Shown one piece after another: positions 11,401-23,069 of a DNA stretch of 64,000 nucleotides. The notes under the pieces are model-generated. The model worked only from the letters and a program-made list of their open reading frames with translations. It had not been told where the DNA came from and did no database searches. The position numbers and the translations under genes were made by a program. Within the stretch, counting starts at the first letter, position 1; every line of letters starts with the position of its first letter. This DNA is from Mixophyes australis (lineage: Eukaryota > Chordata > Amphibia > Anura > Limnodynastidae), in assembly GCA_036250195.1 (NCBI GenBank), contig JAVHZZ010000006.1, positions 168,598,424-168,662,423 on the forward strand. Direction: 5' to 3'.

Positions 11401-14400
11401 TGGGAAATGTCTGCTAACTATGCAAAACATTTATGGTTTTATATGGACCTTTCATACCCATGTAAAACCACATTAGTGTAGCAAACTACTGAAAGGTTGC
11501 TGATCTTGGTTAGAAAGTTCAGACAAATGATTGTCCATTCTCATTTAGTCATGGTGACATTGCTTGTCTTGCCTCCAACAATCCATACAGATACATTTCC
11601 ATCACTGATGAGATGTAGACCATACAACTAGATCTGTGAAGCTTTGTGCTGCCCCACATGTGTGCAACGTGATACACAAAATGTTATTTCAGATGTATTA
11701 CTTGGCTTAGTAATCAACAGGATTTGATATACTGTATATTATTGTCCCGTTTTGGGCTTATTTGCTCTTTAATACATATTAAATCAATTGCAACTGTTGC
11801 CATGACAGTAGTTTTGCTCTTGCATATTAAGACCTACACACTCCTGATTCTCCACACTTTGTCTTGCAGCAAATAAAAGTGATGATGAATGAGGAGGACA
11901 TGGACACATACGTGTTTGCTGTTGGGACTCGGAAGACCCTTGCTCGGCTGCAGAAAGAAATGCAGGACTTGGTAAGGTTATCAGACTCTTGAGTATGAGG
12001 GTGTACAGAGATTTGCCTGCCTGGATAGTGTGATAAAGACCTGGTAATATGCCTGTGTTTCTGTGTGCAGAGTGAGTTTTGCAGTGACAAGCCCAAGTCT
12101 GCAGCCAAGCTGGGTCTCCCGGAGTCTCTAGCCATTTTATCTGAGATGGGAGAGGTGACAGATGGTGTCCTGGACACTAAGGTACAGACATTGTTGCTAC
12201 ATCTACCAGCTTTTTTCCAGTTGCCTTTCTCCTTAGCCATCTAGTCATCATATTTTCTTTTTCTCTTCCACAGATGGTTCATTTCCTAACGCATTACGCT
12301 GATAAAATTGAATCCATCCATTTCTCGGACCAATTTTCTGGTCCAAAGATTATGCAAGAGTAAGTACTCTTATCGGTCTCCTTGCGCAAATGCTTCTAAT
12401 GCGTTTAAAAGCCTTTTTCAAATGATGAACTGCTTTTTCTTTTTAAAGTAAGTCTGTCTCCTACACAGAGTGGAGACGGCCTTTTGTTAGGCAAATTTAC
12501 TAGAAACCTTCTCGTTTAATGGCAAAGTAAAGATACATATGGAACAAATGCCCTGTATCCTCCATTGCTGCCTCACACTCCTGGGGCTTTGGGTTAATTT
12601 CTAGCCAGGAGGTTATCTACATTGCATTTGTGCGCTCTCTCTCTCTCTGGTTTATTTATGGGCACTTTTTGGTTTCTGTAAACATACTGGTAGCTTAATT
12701 GGTTTCTGTATACATTACCCTACCTGTATGATTGTGGAAGGAAACTTGTGTGTTTGCACACATGATTGTGAGCCTGTGGAGACTTAGAAAGCTGTGTAAT
12801 ATGTTGCTGTTGTGTTGGTTTGTTGAATATTAATTTAGTCCCACAATGTGTTGGATATAGGTACACTTTATGTTCATATATGTTTAATGTCCTGAATGTA
12901 TGATTTCTGAATGAGAGATGGTAAGCCTTACCAGGAACTGGGCCTGTAGACTGTCATTATGAAAGCTAAATTATGAAAGCTAAATATTTTCCAGTTTAAA
13001 ATTTTGTTAAATTTTTGTGTTGTGTATCCAGGGAGGGTCAGCCTCTCAAACTGCCAGAAACCAAGCGGACTCTTCAGTTTACATTTAACGGTAAGAGCAA
13101 GTGGATTGTGCTCTAGATGCTGGGTGCGGGACAAGTTATGGTCAGTGGTGATTCTGGTGAACAACGTCTGATTTTTCTAATATTTTTCAGTGCCTGGAGC
13201 TGGAAATGCAAGTGTAAAAGACATGGAATCCCTTCTGCCACTTATGAACATGGTGATTTACAGCATTGATAAAGTGAAAAAGTTCCGTCTGAACAGAGAG
13301 GTGGGTGACCTATGGCAGACTTCCATTAGAGTAGGCCACCAAAACCTAATGTTTTCTAGGTTTGCACGACCTGAACACTGTGTCGGCTGACTTTTATATA
13401 AGCCCCCATCCGCTATTCCTGTACTAACAAATCGTACAGGCTTGTCACTGCTGTATACAATCGCACAAAGCCAACTCATAGCTTATAAACCTCTGTGCAT
13501 TAACTTCAGGGGAAGCTGAAAGCTGATAAGAACCGTTCTCGCGTGGAGGAGAACTTCCTGAAGCTTACACATGTGCAACGCCAAGAGGCGGCTCAGACCC
13601 GCCGCGAGGAGAAGAAGCGAGCAGAAAAAGAGCGCATCATGAATGAGGAGGATCCTGACAAGCAACGGCGGCTGGAGGTAAGCAAGGGGGTAATAAAATG
13701 ATAAATTGTATTTACAGTTTATCTTGCAGTAATGTAAAACTGTACAGTCAGTAATTGAAGTGTAATAGAACACCACAGCAATTTAATTTTCTCTATATTT
13801 TCCATTATTACAAGCAGGGAAAATAGACTTCTAGTATAATACCTCTGTGAATGGAAAGCTTAGTCATGTGGCAAAGGAATGTTATAACGGTTGAATAAAA
13901 TGTTATGTTTCAAGTCTGGCTACTAGAACACCGTTGCACTGTATGTAGCGAGGAGTAAAGCATTTTGTGACTGGACATATAGGTTTCCTTTCTTTTACTG
14001 TCCCACAGACCATGGAACATAGAGCTCGCCTCTTCATATTTTCCCTTTAGCCACCTCTCGAATATTGTTATATCTGTGTGGGCATTTCCTGTGCTTATGA
14101 AGTATATGTATCAGTTTGCACATATTTGTTTCTACATTTGCAGTGTTGGGGTGAATCTTATAAATTGGCTCTATGAAGCCTGCTTGAGAGCATGATGGGT
14201 TCTGTGGAGCACATACATTTTCAATTGATTTATGTGTCTGATTTAGACTCCCCTTATGAATTTTCCACAATATACTGCCATTGCTCATCTGTCTACAGTT
14301 TGGGCCTAGCTGGCAAGTCTACCATATTTGACCACTAATGATACATTTATCTGAGTGGACATGTATATATGGAGACCATGCAGTGTGTTTAATCACTGTC

Positions 14401-15430
14401 GGCCTTTGTTTCCTTCCATCTGGTTCGGAACCATTAGACAGTAAAATTAGAGCACTCTGCCCGCATTAGGGTAATAGTGAGCGATGCTAGCTGGGATGCA
14501 TTGCGTCCCTAGTAGAAGTCAATGTTGCTCAAGGATAGGGGAGACCTGTATAAACTTCCTCCTGCACAAATGTGGCACCCATTGCCAATATGTATGTATG
14601 TTTTATGTAGATGTGTGTGTGTGTGTATAGCCATATACCAGTCCTCAAAACTGAGACAACCAATCCTGTGTGACATGGAGGCATTTTGTATCAGTACGTG
14701 CAATAATGTGTAAATGTTATACAGAATGTAGGTAACCTCCAAACCCAGAAAAAAAATCTGGACACACAAGTGAAATATATCCTTGTCCCTAGTAATAATT
14801 AGTAATGTCATCCCTTTACATTTTGACTCTAAGTGGTGTCAGACTGTGATAAACATGGCAGAATATTTCATTTATTCATACATATCACTTTTCTACTTCA
14901 TTCCTACATTGCAGTTACTGCAGCCAGAGATTACACTGCCTGTAAGAAAACTGCTCAGTCCTAGGAATTATAAATGGCCCGATCTTCGCATTCGGTCACA
15001 AATAAATACAAATCTTTACACATTAATGCTCTGTAATTGCTTTCATTCCCTAGACACAATAATTAAATAACACACACGCTGTAATACCAGGTTTTTAGTG
15101 GCAATAGGACCACTATAACAAATACAAATAAGTCAAAACAATCATGAAATGTTAATGTTAGTTTGGGTTCATATACTACTTCTGTATAATAAGGAATAAA
15201 CTTTGAAATATGGAAACATTAGAAGTCCACCAGGAATACCATGACCTATACAGAAACTTGAGGGATTTTAAAACTTGTAACTGCCTTACCCTAATATACT
15301 TTATTCATGGACAACTCAAAGCTTTTTTATCTCTCTATAACTCGCCCAGGAAGCTGCTCAGCGCAGGGAACAGAAGAAGATGGAGAAGAAACAGATGAAA
15401 ATGAAGCAGATTAAAGTGAAGGCCATGTAA
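5213..15430 (+). CDS. ccdc47: CCDC47 (calumin), ER PAT-complex subunit; complete CDS in 12 coding exons
   Basis: Coding exons join in frame: 5213-5488, 7255-7365, 7868-8042, 10311-10432, 10796-10861, 11870-11971, 12071-12181, 12274-12359, 13032-13090, 13191-13300, 13510-13677, 15350-15430. This gives 488 codons against about 483 in human CCDC47. The protein shows a signal peptide (1-21, a Leu run ending ASSSA), a very acidic lumenal stretch (about 24-115), one transmembrane helix (about 144-161, [17 protein letters not shown]), a cytosolic DUF1682-type domain and a Lys/Glu-rich coiled coil from about 410 to the end ([10 protein letters not shown]). Known family role: with Asterix it forms the PAT complex of the multipass translocon at the ER and affects Ca2+ handling. 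The start was chosen at the first ATG of the exon, before the signal peptide. All introns are GT-AG; the only weak donor follows 10432. No frameshift or missing exon was seen. Confidence 0.97.
7255..7365 (+). CDS. ccdc47: ccdc47 exon 3
   Basis: Acceptor GTCCCACAG before 7255; donor GTAAGT at 7366. Residues 93-129, including the conserved acidic [11 protein letters not shown] and KDPITIVD. Phase 0 at both ends. Confidence 0.96.
7640..7800. mobile_element. Possible MITE remnant in ccdc47 intron 3
   Basis: CATAGCAACCAACTAATC and, about 60 bp on, GTCTGATTGGTTGCTAT form an inverted pair resembling the interior of the MITEs at 1499-1853. The ends are too decayed to place. Confidence 0.35.
7868..8042 (+). 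CDS. ccdc47: ccdc47 exon 4, transmembrane segment
   Basis: Acceptor CTCCTAG; donor GTGAGT at 8043. Residues 130-187 plus one base of 188. It contains the membrane helix and the conserved [13 protein letters not shown] just after it. Confidence 0.97.
8216..8484 (+). mobile_element. tRNA-derived SINE, + orientation, ccdc47 intron 4
   Basis: The head carries a pol III A box-like TGGCTTAGTGGTTAGCAC and a B box-like GAGTTTGATTCCCGACC. The body has the family phrases GTATGTTCTCCCCGTGTTT and TTTAGACTATAAGCTCC, and the tail ends GCGCTATATAAAATAACTGATGATAA. Three minus-oriented relatives are at 22470, 44555 and 52700. The tail resembles the 3' end of the L2 copy at about 49480-49540. Confidence 0.88.
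8931..9674. mobile_element. Non-autonomous hAT element, 744 bp, carrying a minisatellite
   Basis: Left end CGGCGGTTCCCAAACTGTG; right end, reverse-complemented, CAGTGGTTCTCAAACGTT. A perfect 8-bp target-site duplication CACTAACC lies at 8923-8930 and 9675-9682. The interior is almost entirely a G-rich tandem array. No transposase. It lies in ccdc47 intron 4. Confidence 0.9.
8993..9480. repeat. Purine-rich minisatellite inside the hAT element
   Basis: The first half repeats a 21-bp unit (GGGGCAGAGGAGAGTGACAGC). The second half repeats a 27-bp relative with GTGAGAGAGGGCAGAGGAGG. Long open frames on both strands (up to 243 codons, Pro/Ser/Leu-rich or Gly/Arg-rich) are by-products of the period being a multiple of three. 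Confidence 0.92.
10311..10432 (+). CDS. ccdc47: ccdc47 exon 5
   Basis: Acceptor CATCATAG; residues 188-228, with [16 protein letters not shown] and CCEGMLIQL. The donor AAG|GTGCTG is weak (no A at +4, no G at +5), yet the join to exon 6 (QLK|FLKRQ) is the one that conserves the protein. Confidence 0.93.
10796..10861 (+). CDS. ccdc47: ccdc47 exon 6
   Basis: Acceptor TTTTGCAG; donor GTATGT. Residues 229-250 ([17 protein letters not shown]). Phase 0. Confidence 0.95.
11870..11971 (+). CDS. ccdc47: ccdc47 exon 7
   Basis: Acceptor TCTTGCAG; donor GTAAGG. Residues 251-284 ([15 protein letters not shown] and LQKEMQDL). Phase 0. Confidence 0.96.
12071..12181 (+). CDS. ccdc47: ccdc47 exon 8
   Basis: Acceptor TGTGTGCAG; donor GTACAG. 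Residues 285-321 ([10 protein letters not shown] and [13 protein letters not shown]). Phase 0. The intron before it is only 99 bp. Confidence 0.96.
12274..12359 (+). CDS. ccdc47: ccdc47 exon 9
   Basis: Acceptor TTCCACAG; donor GTAAGT. Residues 322-349 plus two bases ([14 protein letters not shown] and [12 protein letters not shown]). The intron before it is only 92 bp. Confidence 0.96.
13032..13090 (+). CDS. ccdc47: ccdc47 exon 10
   Basis: Acceptor TGTATCCAG; donor GTAAGA. Residues 350-369 ([14 protein letters not shown]), ending one base into codon 370. Confidence 0.95.
13191..13300 (+). CDS. ccdc47: ccdc47 exon 11
   Basis: Acceptor ATTTTTCAG; donor GTGGGT. Residues 370-406 ([19 protein letters not shown] and KKFRLNRE). 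Confidence 0.96.
13510..13677 (+). CDS. ccdc47: ccdc47 exon 12, coiled-coil start
   Basis: Acceptor TTAACTTCAG; donor GTAAGC. Residues 407-462: [18 protein letters not shown] and [15 protein letters not shown]. Dense in charged residues, typical of the family's C-terminal coiled coil. Confidence 0.97.
13678..15349. other. ccdc47 intron 12, nothing recognised
   Basis: About 1.7 kb of AT-rich intron with a short TG run near 14606-14624. No repeat family, RNA gene or alternative exon could be supported. Confidence 0.5.
15350..15430 (+). CDS. ccdc47: ccdc47 exon 13 (last coding exon)
   Basis: Acceptor CTCGCCCAG; residues 463-488, basic tail ending [10 protein letters not shown], stop TAA at 15428-15430. 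Confidence 0.97.
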   Translation, partial: EAAQRREQKKMEKKQMKMKQIKVKAM

Positions 15431-16785
15431 TATGGTCTAGCTACTCCAGAGCCTGTCCCATTAACCCCCACTCGCAACTTGGATCAGGAGAGGAGGGTCA
15501 AAACAGAATCTAATGTAGCAACATGATCAACCATTACTTACCATTTAATTGTCTTCTAATTCATAGTTATTCCTTATGGCAATATAAGGGTGAACTTTTA
15601 TCCATGTTCCTGCTGGCTTGGTGTCCTGTTCTCCTAGCATCACTTTGTGGCCTGACCTGGCTCTACACCCAGAAAATGCAGGGTGCCCTTCAGGCACTGA
15701 GATAACAAAGAACATGTTCCTGTGTGCGTTCAAGAAACTCTGCTTTAGGGGTTTTCAGGCCAGAGACTGCCTGGCTGTAGTCATAACATTTAATGTGCAC
15801 CTGTCCACTGTAGTGGAGAACACAATTTTGTTATTAATTCAGCCTATTAATTGCCTAGGAACAGTGACATCACAGACTTGTAATATCTCAGTGATGTCCC
15901 TAGTGAATTGCACAATGACTGCCTCTAGATGTCAGGTACACTTTTTAAATATTTACTCCAGTACCATGTACTCTCTTCCGAGGACTGTAACAATGTTCTG
16001 TTTAGATTCTGTACTTCTCTATGAAAATGGGGTGTTTCTAACAATCTCTTGCTTGGACTATTGAGCCCCTGTCCTACACTGACAGGCACCTCTAATCCAT
16101 TGAAGTTAGGGAAAGGGATGTTTGGACACGAACCACAGGAACTCATTCTCCTATCTCTGCTTGAATTTGGACCCATAATTATGTCTGTCTTAATGGTTTA
16201 TTGGACAGCTCCCTCAATAAGAATGCAGTGAGCAGGTATTATGCCAGAATGTAGACCTTTTCTGAGTTATATGTAATGTGCTGTGCCTAAGTTATCCGTA
16301 GTCTCTCAGGAGCCGATTCAAATATCCATGAGGTCCCAGAGTAACCGTGTGGCTATTTTACTACATGATGTTGTAGATAAGCATCTTTGCTTGGGATCTT
16401 CCTAGAGGTGCACGCAACGATGAGTGATTTTTTTTTCATTACCGTATCTGCCTGTAAAGCATGCAGTGGCTAGGTTACTATGGAACCTCAAGGCTAATTG
16501 AATCTGCTGCCCACACTGAATATGGTGTCATTTTATCTGACCACTACCTTGTTTTGTTTCAAGGAGGCTTTGCAGTTGGGTTTGAATTTGCTTAGTGACT
16601 TTTGGGGCTGGCTGTAATATTAATCAGACACATTCTCAGACACTTTTGTTTTCCCATATAAATGACCCCAAGAATGATACAGTTGCTGAAGACACACATG
16701 AGGATTTTTTTTTTTTTGTTTGTTTGTTTTGTTCTTTAAGCCTCCCTAGTGTGCAATATATGAATAAATATCTGCCGCAAATGGC
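15431..16785 (+). other. ccdc47: Probable ccdc47 3' UTR
   Basis: Starts after the TAA. A canonical AATAAA lies at 16763-16768, about 1.3 kb downstream, similar to the UTR length I recall for the mammalian gene. Alternative signals occur at 17270 and near 17766, so the end is uncertain. Open frames inside it (for example 148 codons at 15618-16064) have no family resemblance. Confidence 0.5.
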
Positions 16786-18594
16786 TTAAAAACTATACCA
16801 GCCTAAGACCTTCAGCCCCTCTAACTGTATTCCCAAAATATATTCACTCTTCCATTACTCAGTTGTCCTAAAATTGACATTACCCTTGCTACAGATTTTA
16901 AATATGGGAAATATATTTTCACACAGTCTTCCCAGATGAGGTAGTTCTTTCCACAACTCTACAGTATCCTCAGTAGAGAGGATAACTTGTAATCCATATA
17001 GAAACCGCTGCTCTCTTATTTCGGGGATATATCTCTGATAACTTTAAGTGTGTAAACTCAACCATAACTTGCAATAGAAAGTACATTGTTTTTTGTTTTT
17101 TTTTACCCTATAGAAAAGATACAGGATCATTTTTTTAATGCTCATTAAAGTTTGTACTTCAGTTCTAGAATTTAATAACATGTTCCCCAAGATTTTATGC
17201 ATATAATATAAAAACAAAAAAAAGTATTTTAAGTTATTATAACATATTTGTGAAAGCTATATCAAACAAAATAAAAGTAGTATTATTGATAGAGCCTACC
17301 TGCAGGGGGCAGTAGTAAGTCTGTGTGTGTGGATTACGTATGCTCAGTACTGTGAAAAGAAAAAAAAAATGCTTTCCTTTTGGCCTCAAAGTGCACCTTT
17401 TACCTACACACAATATAGGCTGCCATTGCTTAAACAGTAATTATGAGAATGCAGCCTATGAAATCATTAGGACCATGTGACCTCACTGAGGCATAGAGCC
17501 TGTTTATTCCAAATTGTGCTGCTTTCAAACTTTATTCATATACTGTATCTAATCTGATCTAGGTACGGTCATACTTTAACCATATTCTAATGCCTCCTAA
17601 TCATATTTTGATCCTGAATTCAGCTCTAGCAGTGGTAATCCATACACACAAGTGCTGTGCTCCATCTGTTCAGAAAATTTCAGTAGGCTACAGTTTTTTG
17701 TTTTTTTCTAATCTAAGCAAATATATGGTCTCAGTGAGACCAATACCCTCTTTCTTTTTTAATAATAAAGTACCGTTGTCTTACAGCACCATAGCTGAGA
17801 GTTATGTACAGGAAAAATCAAGTTTAGTTGTAACAAAGTAACACTAAGGGGATAAAGCATATAAATCAGAAGCTATGCAAGACTGAAATAGTTGAATGTT
17901 GCAAAAAGATAAATTCCTGTTCTCTAATCTGTGTCAATATATAAATTAATGACTATAAACTAAAATAAAAATGTTGCTGAGGGTTTGGCCAGTATGTGAA
18001 CTGTGTGACTTAATGCTGTGATTCTATTACAAGGTTAAAGATCCTGCTTTAAATTATGGGTGATGATCTAATCTGTGTGACAATAAGAAGTGTGTCTACC
18101 ATTTTCTAATACTGGAGGATAATTTGGTATTAAGGGGATTGGTCAATTTTTAGATTACTTAAATTTACTGGTATGTACATGCCCTCCTGTACCTTATACT
18201 AAATCAACATTTTATCTTCTAGTTTCCTTCCACACTTTTTTCAAATATAATGATATCATAGGACAGGGTTGTTTTTGTAGCATAACACAGCTCTAATGAG
18301 ACCAGATTATAATTATATCTGAGGACAGTAAAAACAACTCTGCCTGATAATAAGAGACTGCTGAAGAGCACAGAATGAACTTCTAGAGATAAATCGGTGT
18401 ATTTCATAACACTTTCAGGATGGTGTGTATAGATAATAAATTAGTTTTCTGAACACGGAATCCCCCTTTTTAATGCCTTTAAGGTGCTGTCCAACAACGA
18501 CTCCTTTTAATCTTCAGTTAGCCATATGTTGAATGAATTGCATGATTATTTTCTGTGTTTTAGTCAAGGAGCAGCTGAATACTGTTCTGAGGAT
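16786..18594. other. Intergenic DNA downstream of ccdc47
   Basis: AT-rich DNA with several possible polyadenylation signals. Nothing else recognised. Confidence 0.4.
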
Positions 18595-18760
18595 CTAGGG
18601 GGTAAATGTATGAAGCTCCGGGTTCTTCAACACCCGCGAGTTAGGCGTCTTCAGCGCTTTAATTTCCCTTTACAAGGCAGCGCCGCTTTAAATTTAAGCG
18701 CTGAAGACGCCGAACTCGCGGGTGTTGAAGAACCCGGAGCTTCATACATTTACCCCCTAG
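18595..18760. mobile_element. Near-perfect palindromic MITE (166 bp)
   Basis: Arms of about 70 bp, starting CTAGGGGGTAAATGTATGAA and ending with its exact complement. I saw a single arm mismatch in the first 60 bp (GTTAGG against GTTCGG). The arms contain CACCCGCGAG, rich in CpG. The outer CTAG on each side fits a TA target-site duplication. No coding capacity. The high arm identity suggests recent origin or gene conversion between arms. Confidence 0.88.
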
Positions 18761-19249
18761 TTGGCAATGATTATGCCAGTTCTGTTAACGCTAAAGCTAC
18801 TGACCCACTTCTAACCCTGAATTATTTTCTTTTTTTTTTTTTTTTAAGAAAGCTCATTGTATAGGAGTTTGATTGAGTGAAAATGTTTAGCAATAAAGGA
18901 GAGGTAATCATAAATTTAGATACTCAGGAACCCAACATCCAGTTGCTGCATTCAAATACAATTTGTTGTAGACAGTATGTGCTGGTTGTTGTATATTTTA
19001 TCTTGCTGTGATTAGCCTTCTGTCTGCAACATTCTATTTCTTTCCTCATCTGAGATTATGTGGCCTCTGCGGATGCATGGCAGCTATTATCCATCATTCT
19101 GATTTTTACCTGGCTAGTGAACATTAAAATGGAAGTAATAAAAACAGCTACTGTTCTTTGTGTTTTGATTTGGGTAAGTGGGCAATTTTAATATCTTATT
19201 TCTGTTGGGGAAAACTGAGATGGAAAAGAATTTCAGAAAACTAATTTAA

Positions 19250-19790
19250 AAAAAGCTGAGTATCCACACATAATGCAAAGGCTAATACATCCTGGGGATG
19301 CATAAAAATGGGGATACATGCAAACCATATTGCCATTTAGACCACCTAATAAATTTGGGTTACAGTTTTGGCAACTCACTGTAAGAAAATATAGGACAGC
19401 TTGAGAGGTCAGTAGAAGATGAATTCTATAAAGGGGAATGTAAGAGTCAAATTATAGAGAGGATAGAAAAAGTAGGTTTGTTAATTTTAAGGGGGAGTGG
19501 GTACCTTAGATGTCGCTTAATTTATGTGTGTAAATATATCCGAGGTCAATACAAAGATTTATCTGTTTAACTTTTCATACCAAGGACCACACAGAGTACA
19601 AGGGACCATCAGTAGTGAATGGTAGAGAGAGTTCACAATCCACAATAGTATGGGGTTCCTTATTGTAAGGGTGGCTAAGCTGTGGAATTACTCATCACAT
19701 AAAGTGATGATGGCAAATTAACAGACATTGACCATGAATTTGGATTCCACTCTCTCAAGGAATGGTATCTATAATCAGTAGAAGACATAG
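19250..19790 (+). pseudogene. CR1-type LINE ORF2 C-terminal fragment
   Basis: Broken translation shows YIRGQYKDLS followed by an LFIPRT-like phrase. This matches the better-preserved CR1-type copies on the minus strand at 36630-37199 (KYIKGQYRELSWELFIPRT). Frames are interrupted repeatedly. 5'-truncated and dead. Confidence 0.6.
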
Positions 19791-20420
19791 GAGTAATTAA
19801 TCGACTAGTGCTATAGTGGAAAATGTCATACAGTTTTTGATGGGACCGTACAAAATGTACTTGCTGTGTAATTTAGGAAAAGTGATGTAAGTTGTGTGTA
19901 ACCCAAATGAAATGCGCAAACAGTGTTTTAAGGCAGAGTTTGTTCTCTTTGCAAGCCCATTGTGGTACACCATCTGCTCAGAAAGCAACTGTTAATCACC
20001 TTGTTAGAGCCATATTCCATATGGTATTGTAAAACATAACCTAAAATATATGTAATGACGGGAAACTACTTTGCTTTTTCAAGAGCCAAAACATACTATC
20101 TGGGTTGGTGTCGTATGTTATATGCATCTTTCACACTGCTGAAATTCTTGTGACAAGGAACTGTTGGTGTGTGTAGACATACAGCGGGTGAAATAAGTAT
20201 TGAACACATCAACATTTTTCTCAAATATATTTCTCTTTTCCTGCCATTGGGGGACACTGCGAGACATTGGGGTGTAGTAGTGGGTGTGGAGTTTAGGCAC
20301 TTATCAACTTCTTTGCTCTCTACTCTCCTCCCCCTACTATGCCCCTCTACTCCTGTGGATACCCCACTTTCTTACCCTGCACCGCTTGCCAGCAGTTCAT
20401 CCCCTACATTCGAGCTTTAG

Positions 20421-20669
20421 CAGTGGCGCACGCAGGGGGGGTTTCTGAGTCTCTAGAAACCCCCCTCCCTGCGCTAACTAAGTGGCCACTGTCCTATACA
20501 GCAGCCGCGGCGCTGTCAAAGAAGCGTCCTCGCTTCTTAGACAGCACCGCGGCTGCTGTATAGGACAGCGCTGGCGAAACGGAGCTGCTCTCTCGTGTTT
20601 TTTTTTTTTTCCGGTCGGCGGGGAGAACCCCCCCCCCCCCCCCCCCCGACAATCCTCCGTGCGCCCCTG
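20421..20669. mobile_element. Inverted-repeat MITE inside the DIRS element
   Basis: Left end CAGTGGCGCACGCAGG; right end complement CAGGGGCGCACGGAGG. Flanked by a 5-bp direct repeat TTTAG (20416-20420, 20670-20674). The centre is a strong palindrome around CAGCAGCCGCGGCGCTGTC. A minus-oriented half copy is at about 31200-31310. Superfamily not certain (hAT-like ends, 5-bp duplication). Confidence 0.75.
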
Positions 20670-21368
20670 TTTAGCATAAACAGCTGTTAGTCATTGTGGG
20701 CCATTAGAGCTCTAGGTGCCCCACGGAAGAAGCCACTTAAATAGGGACTGAGGCACAGTAATAGATATGTCGCGGGGGAGATGCAGGGATCTGTCTCCCC
20801 CTGCTGACGGACATGCCGGCAAGCCCCCCTCCCCCTAGGCGAGCATAGGAGGTCTAGTGCACACCGCTCTCCACGGGAGGCAGCGCAGCCAGTGGAGGGG
20901 ACAACACACACGCTGCCTGGGCACAACAGCACATTATGTGTGCGATAGGTGCCGACAGCCATACCATAAGTATGCGCTGATCGGCTTCTCGGAGAGGTGG
21001 CCATTTTGGGGGCGGATCCAGAGGAGGAACTTCCACCCTTATCTTCCTGTTCCTGCACGGTGATCGCCATATTGGATCTCTCTCATCGTCGAGCTGCACG
21101 CTGCTCCTCTCCTCTCCTTTGCCTCTGTAGCGACTGGTATTCCTCTGTGTTGAATGTCTATTTGTATTGCCATTGAAAGCCTGTTATAAGTTGTTCACTA
21201 GCAGATTATTTAACACTGTACAGGGATTGAGTGCTTTTACAAGTTTTGTGACCTAGTATATAGACTTGGTGTACAATCTTGCTGTGCTGACTAGAGACTC
21301 TACTATTCAGACAAGTTATAGTTGTGAATTGTGTTATCAATTGTTTAATCCTGTAATACCGTTCAAAT

Positions 21369-22990
21369 ATGTCTGACAAGGAGACCACTAAATGTAAGGG
21401 ATCCTCTGGGGTGTCTGCGGTGCCAAGTGTAACACAAAACTATCTGTTGGACAGCATAACCAAAATGCCCTTTGCACCGATTCTGAGGCCGGAACTCGGG
21501 AGTGTCCTGCCCCAGCACAAGAACCAGCAGCCACGGAAGAGCCGCTCTGGATCAAGTCCCTGGCCTCAGCTATGGAGAAACTCACCAGTGTGATGCTGCG
21601 GGCCACAGAGGTACGTGATCACACTACTGCAAACACACAATCGCTTCCCATAGGGAACGCAGGCACATCCTCCCAAAGCTTATTCGCTCAGAGTGAAGAG
21701 CGTCTGCTCTCGGTTATCCACAGGGCCAAGAGAGTCATTCCGGATGCGGACCAAGGACGCGATCCGGATTCATTCCTCTGGGGATTAGAGCTGGATACAC
21801 AGGAAGAGGACTCGGTTAGCACAATAGATTCTGCCTCGTCCAATAATGTAGATAATCGTATTTTGGGTATCAGACATACCTTAGGTTTCCCGGACCCTAA
21901 ACCCACAGCCCCCTTGGGGTTCACCCTGTTCAAAAGAACCAAAGCCAAGGTGGCGGCCTTCCCACGATCTCCTCAGATGCTGGAGATGGTAGCCTACGCT
22001 TGGCTTAGACCGATTAAACAGTTCCTGATGCCGGGCAGATTTAAAACCCTTTATTCCCTCCCGGCAGAAGACTATTAAATGGGAGGCTCCTCCCAGGGTT
22101 GACACACCTGTTGCCCGTTTGTCATCTTCCTCAGCCATCCCCACCCAGGAGCGAGTGTCTCTCAGGGACCCAACAGACAAAAAGTGCGATTATGCAATCC
22201 GTTTTGCCTACATAGCATCATGTAGCAATGTCAGGCCCACCGTGGCTGTGGCCTGGGCCAACAAAGCTTTTCAGCTGTGGGCGGAGCAGTTAGTCACTGG
22301 CATCCAGAGCAACACTCCGCGCGCTGAACTCTCTCTGACTGAACATATCCAGGAGACCTCTGACTATGTAGGGCTGGCAGACATGGATGCGGTGTCCGTC
22401 AATGCTAGGATCGGCAGATTTATCATTTCATACCGGCGTTTCTTGTGGCTATGCTCGTGGACCACAGATCATCATCATCATCATCATCATTTATTTATAT
22501 AGCGCCACTAATTCCGCAGCGCTGTACAGAGAACTCATTCACATCAGTCCCTGCCCATTGGAGCTTACAGTCTAAATTCCCTACTATAGACACTCATACA
22601 CAGACAGACAGACTGAGAGGGAGAGACTAGGGTAAATTTTGATTGCAGCCAATTAACCTACCAGTATGTTTTTGGAGTGTGGGAGGAAACCGGAGCACCC
22701 GGAGGAAACCCACGCAAACACAGGGAGAACATACAAACTCCACACAGATAAGGCCATGGTCGGGAATCGAACTCATGACCCCAGTGCTGTGAGGCAGATG
22801 TGCTAACCACTAGGCCACTGTGCTGCCCACAGATGCCGATTCTAAAAGATCCCTAGAAATTTTGCCATTTTATGGGGTTACTCTGGGGCAGAGCTGGAAA
22901 AGGTCATTGAGGTGGTCACGGGGGGGGGGTAAAAGTAACGTTCTCCCAATCCACGTCAGGGACGCTTTCGCTCCTTCTCCCGGGGCCGAG
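21369..22990 (+). pseudogene. DIRS gag-like ORF1 remnant
   Basis: Opens at an ATG (MSDKETTKCKGSSG), then continues in another frame from about 21572 (ERLLSVIHRAKRVIPDADQ), shows a stop at 22076-22078 and resumes. It is split by the SINE at 22470-22826. Position before the reverse transcriptase and lack of enzyme motifs fit the DIRS gag-like ORF. Identity is by position only. Confidence 0.6.
22470..22826 (-). mobile_element. tRNA-derived SINE inside the DIRS gag region
   Basis: Minus-oriented. The tail is a (CAT)n microsatellite at 22470-22490 on the + strand. The tRNA-like head, with the complement of GAGTTCGATTCCCGACC and of TGGCCTAGTGGTTAGCAC, is at about 22755-22826. Target-site duplication CCACAGAT at 22462-22469 and 22827-22834. 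The poly-His and poly-Ile runs in nearby frames are only this microsatellite. Confidence 0.92.
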
Positions 22991-23069
22991 GCGGTCCACC
23001 AAGAGGTCAGTTATCTGCACCCAGGGCAGGGTATAGCAGAGGCGCCCCTAGGCTTGGAGCCTTGAGGCC

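Noticed and set aside
15618..16064. 148-codon + frame downstream of the ccdc47 stop codon
   Set aside because: Lies in the probable 3' UTR, has no recognisable domain and no in-frame link to ccdc47.
22119..22630. Frames ending in poly-His, poly-Ile or poly-Ser
   Set aside because: The run is the (CAT)n tail of a minus-oriented SINE inserted in DIRS ORF1.
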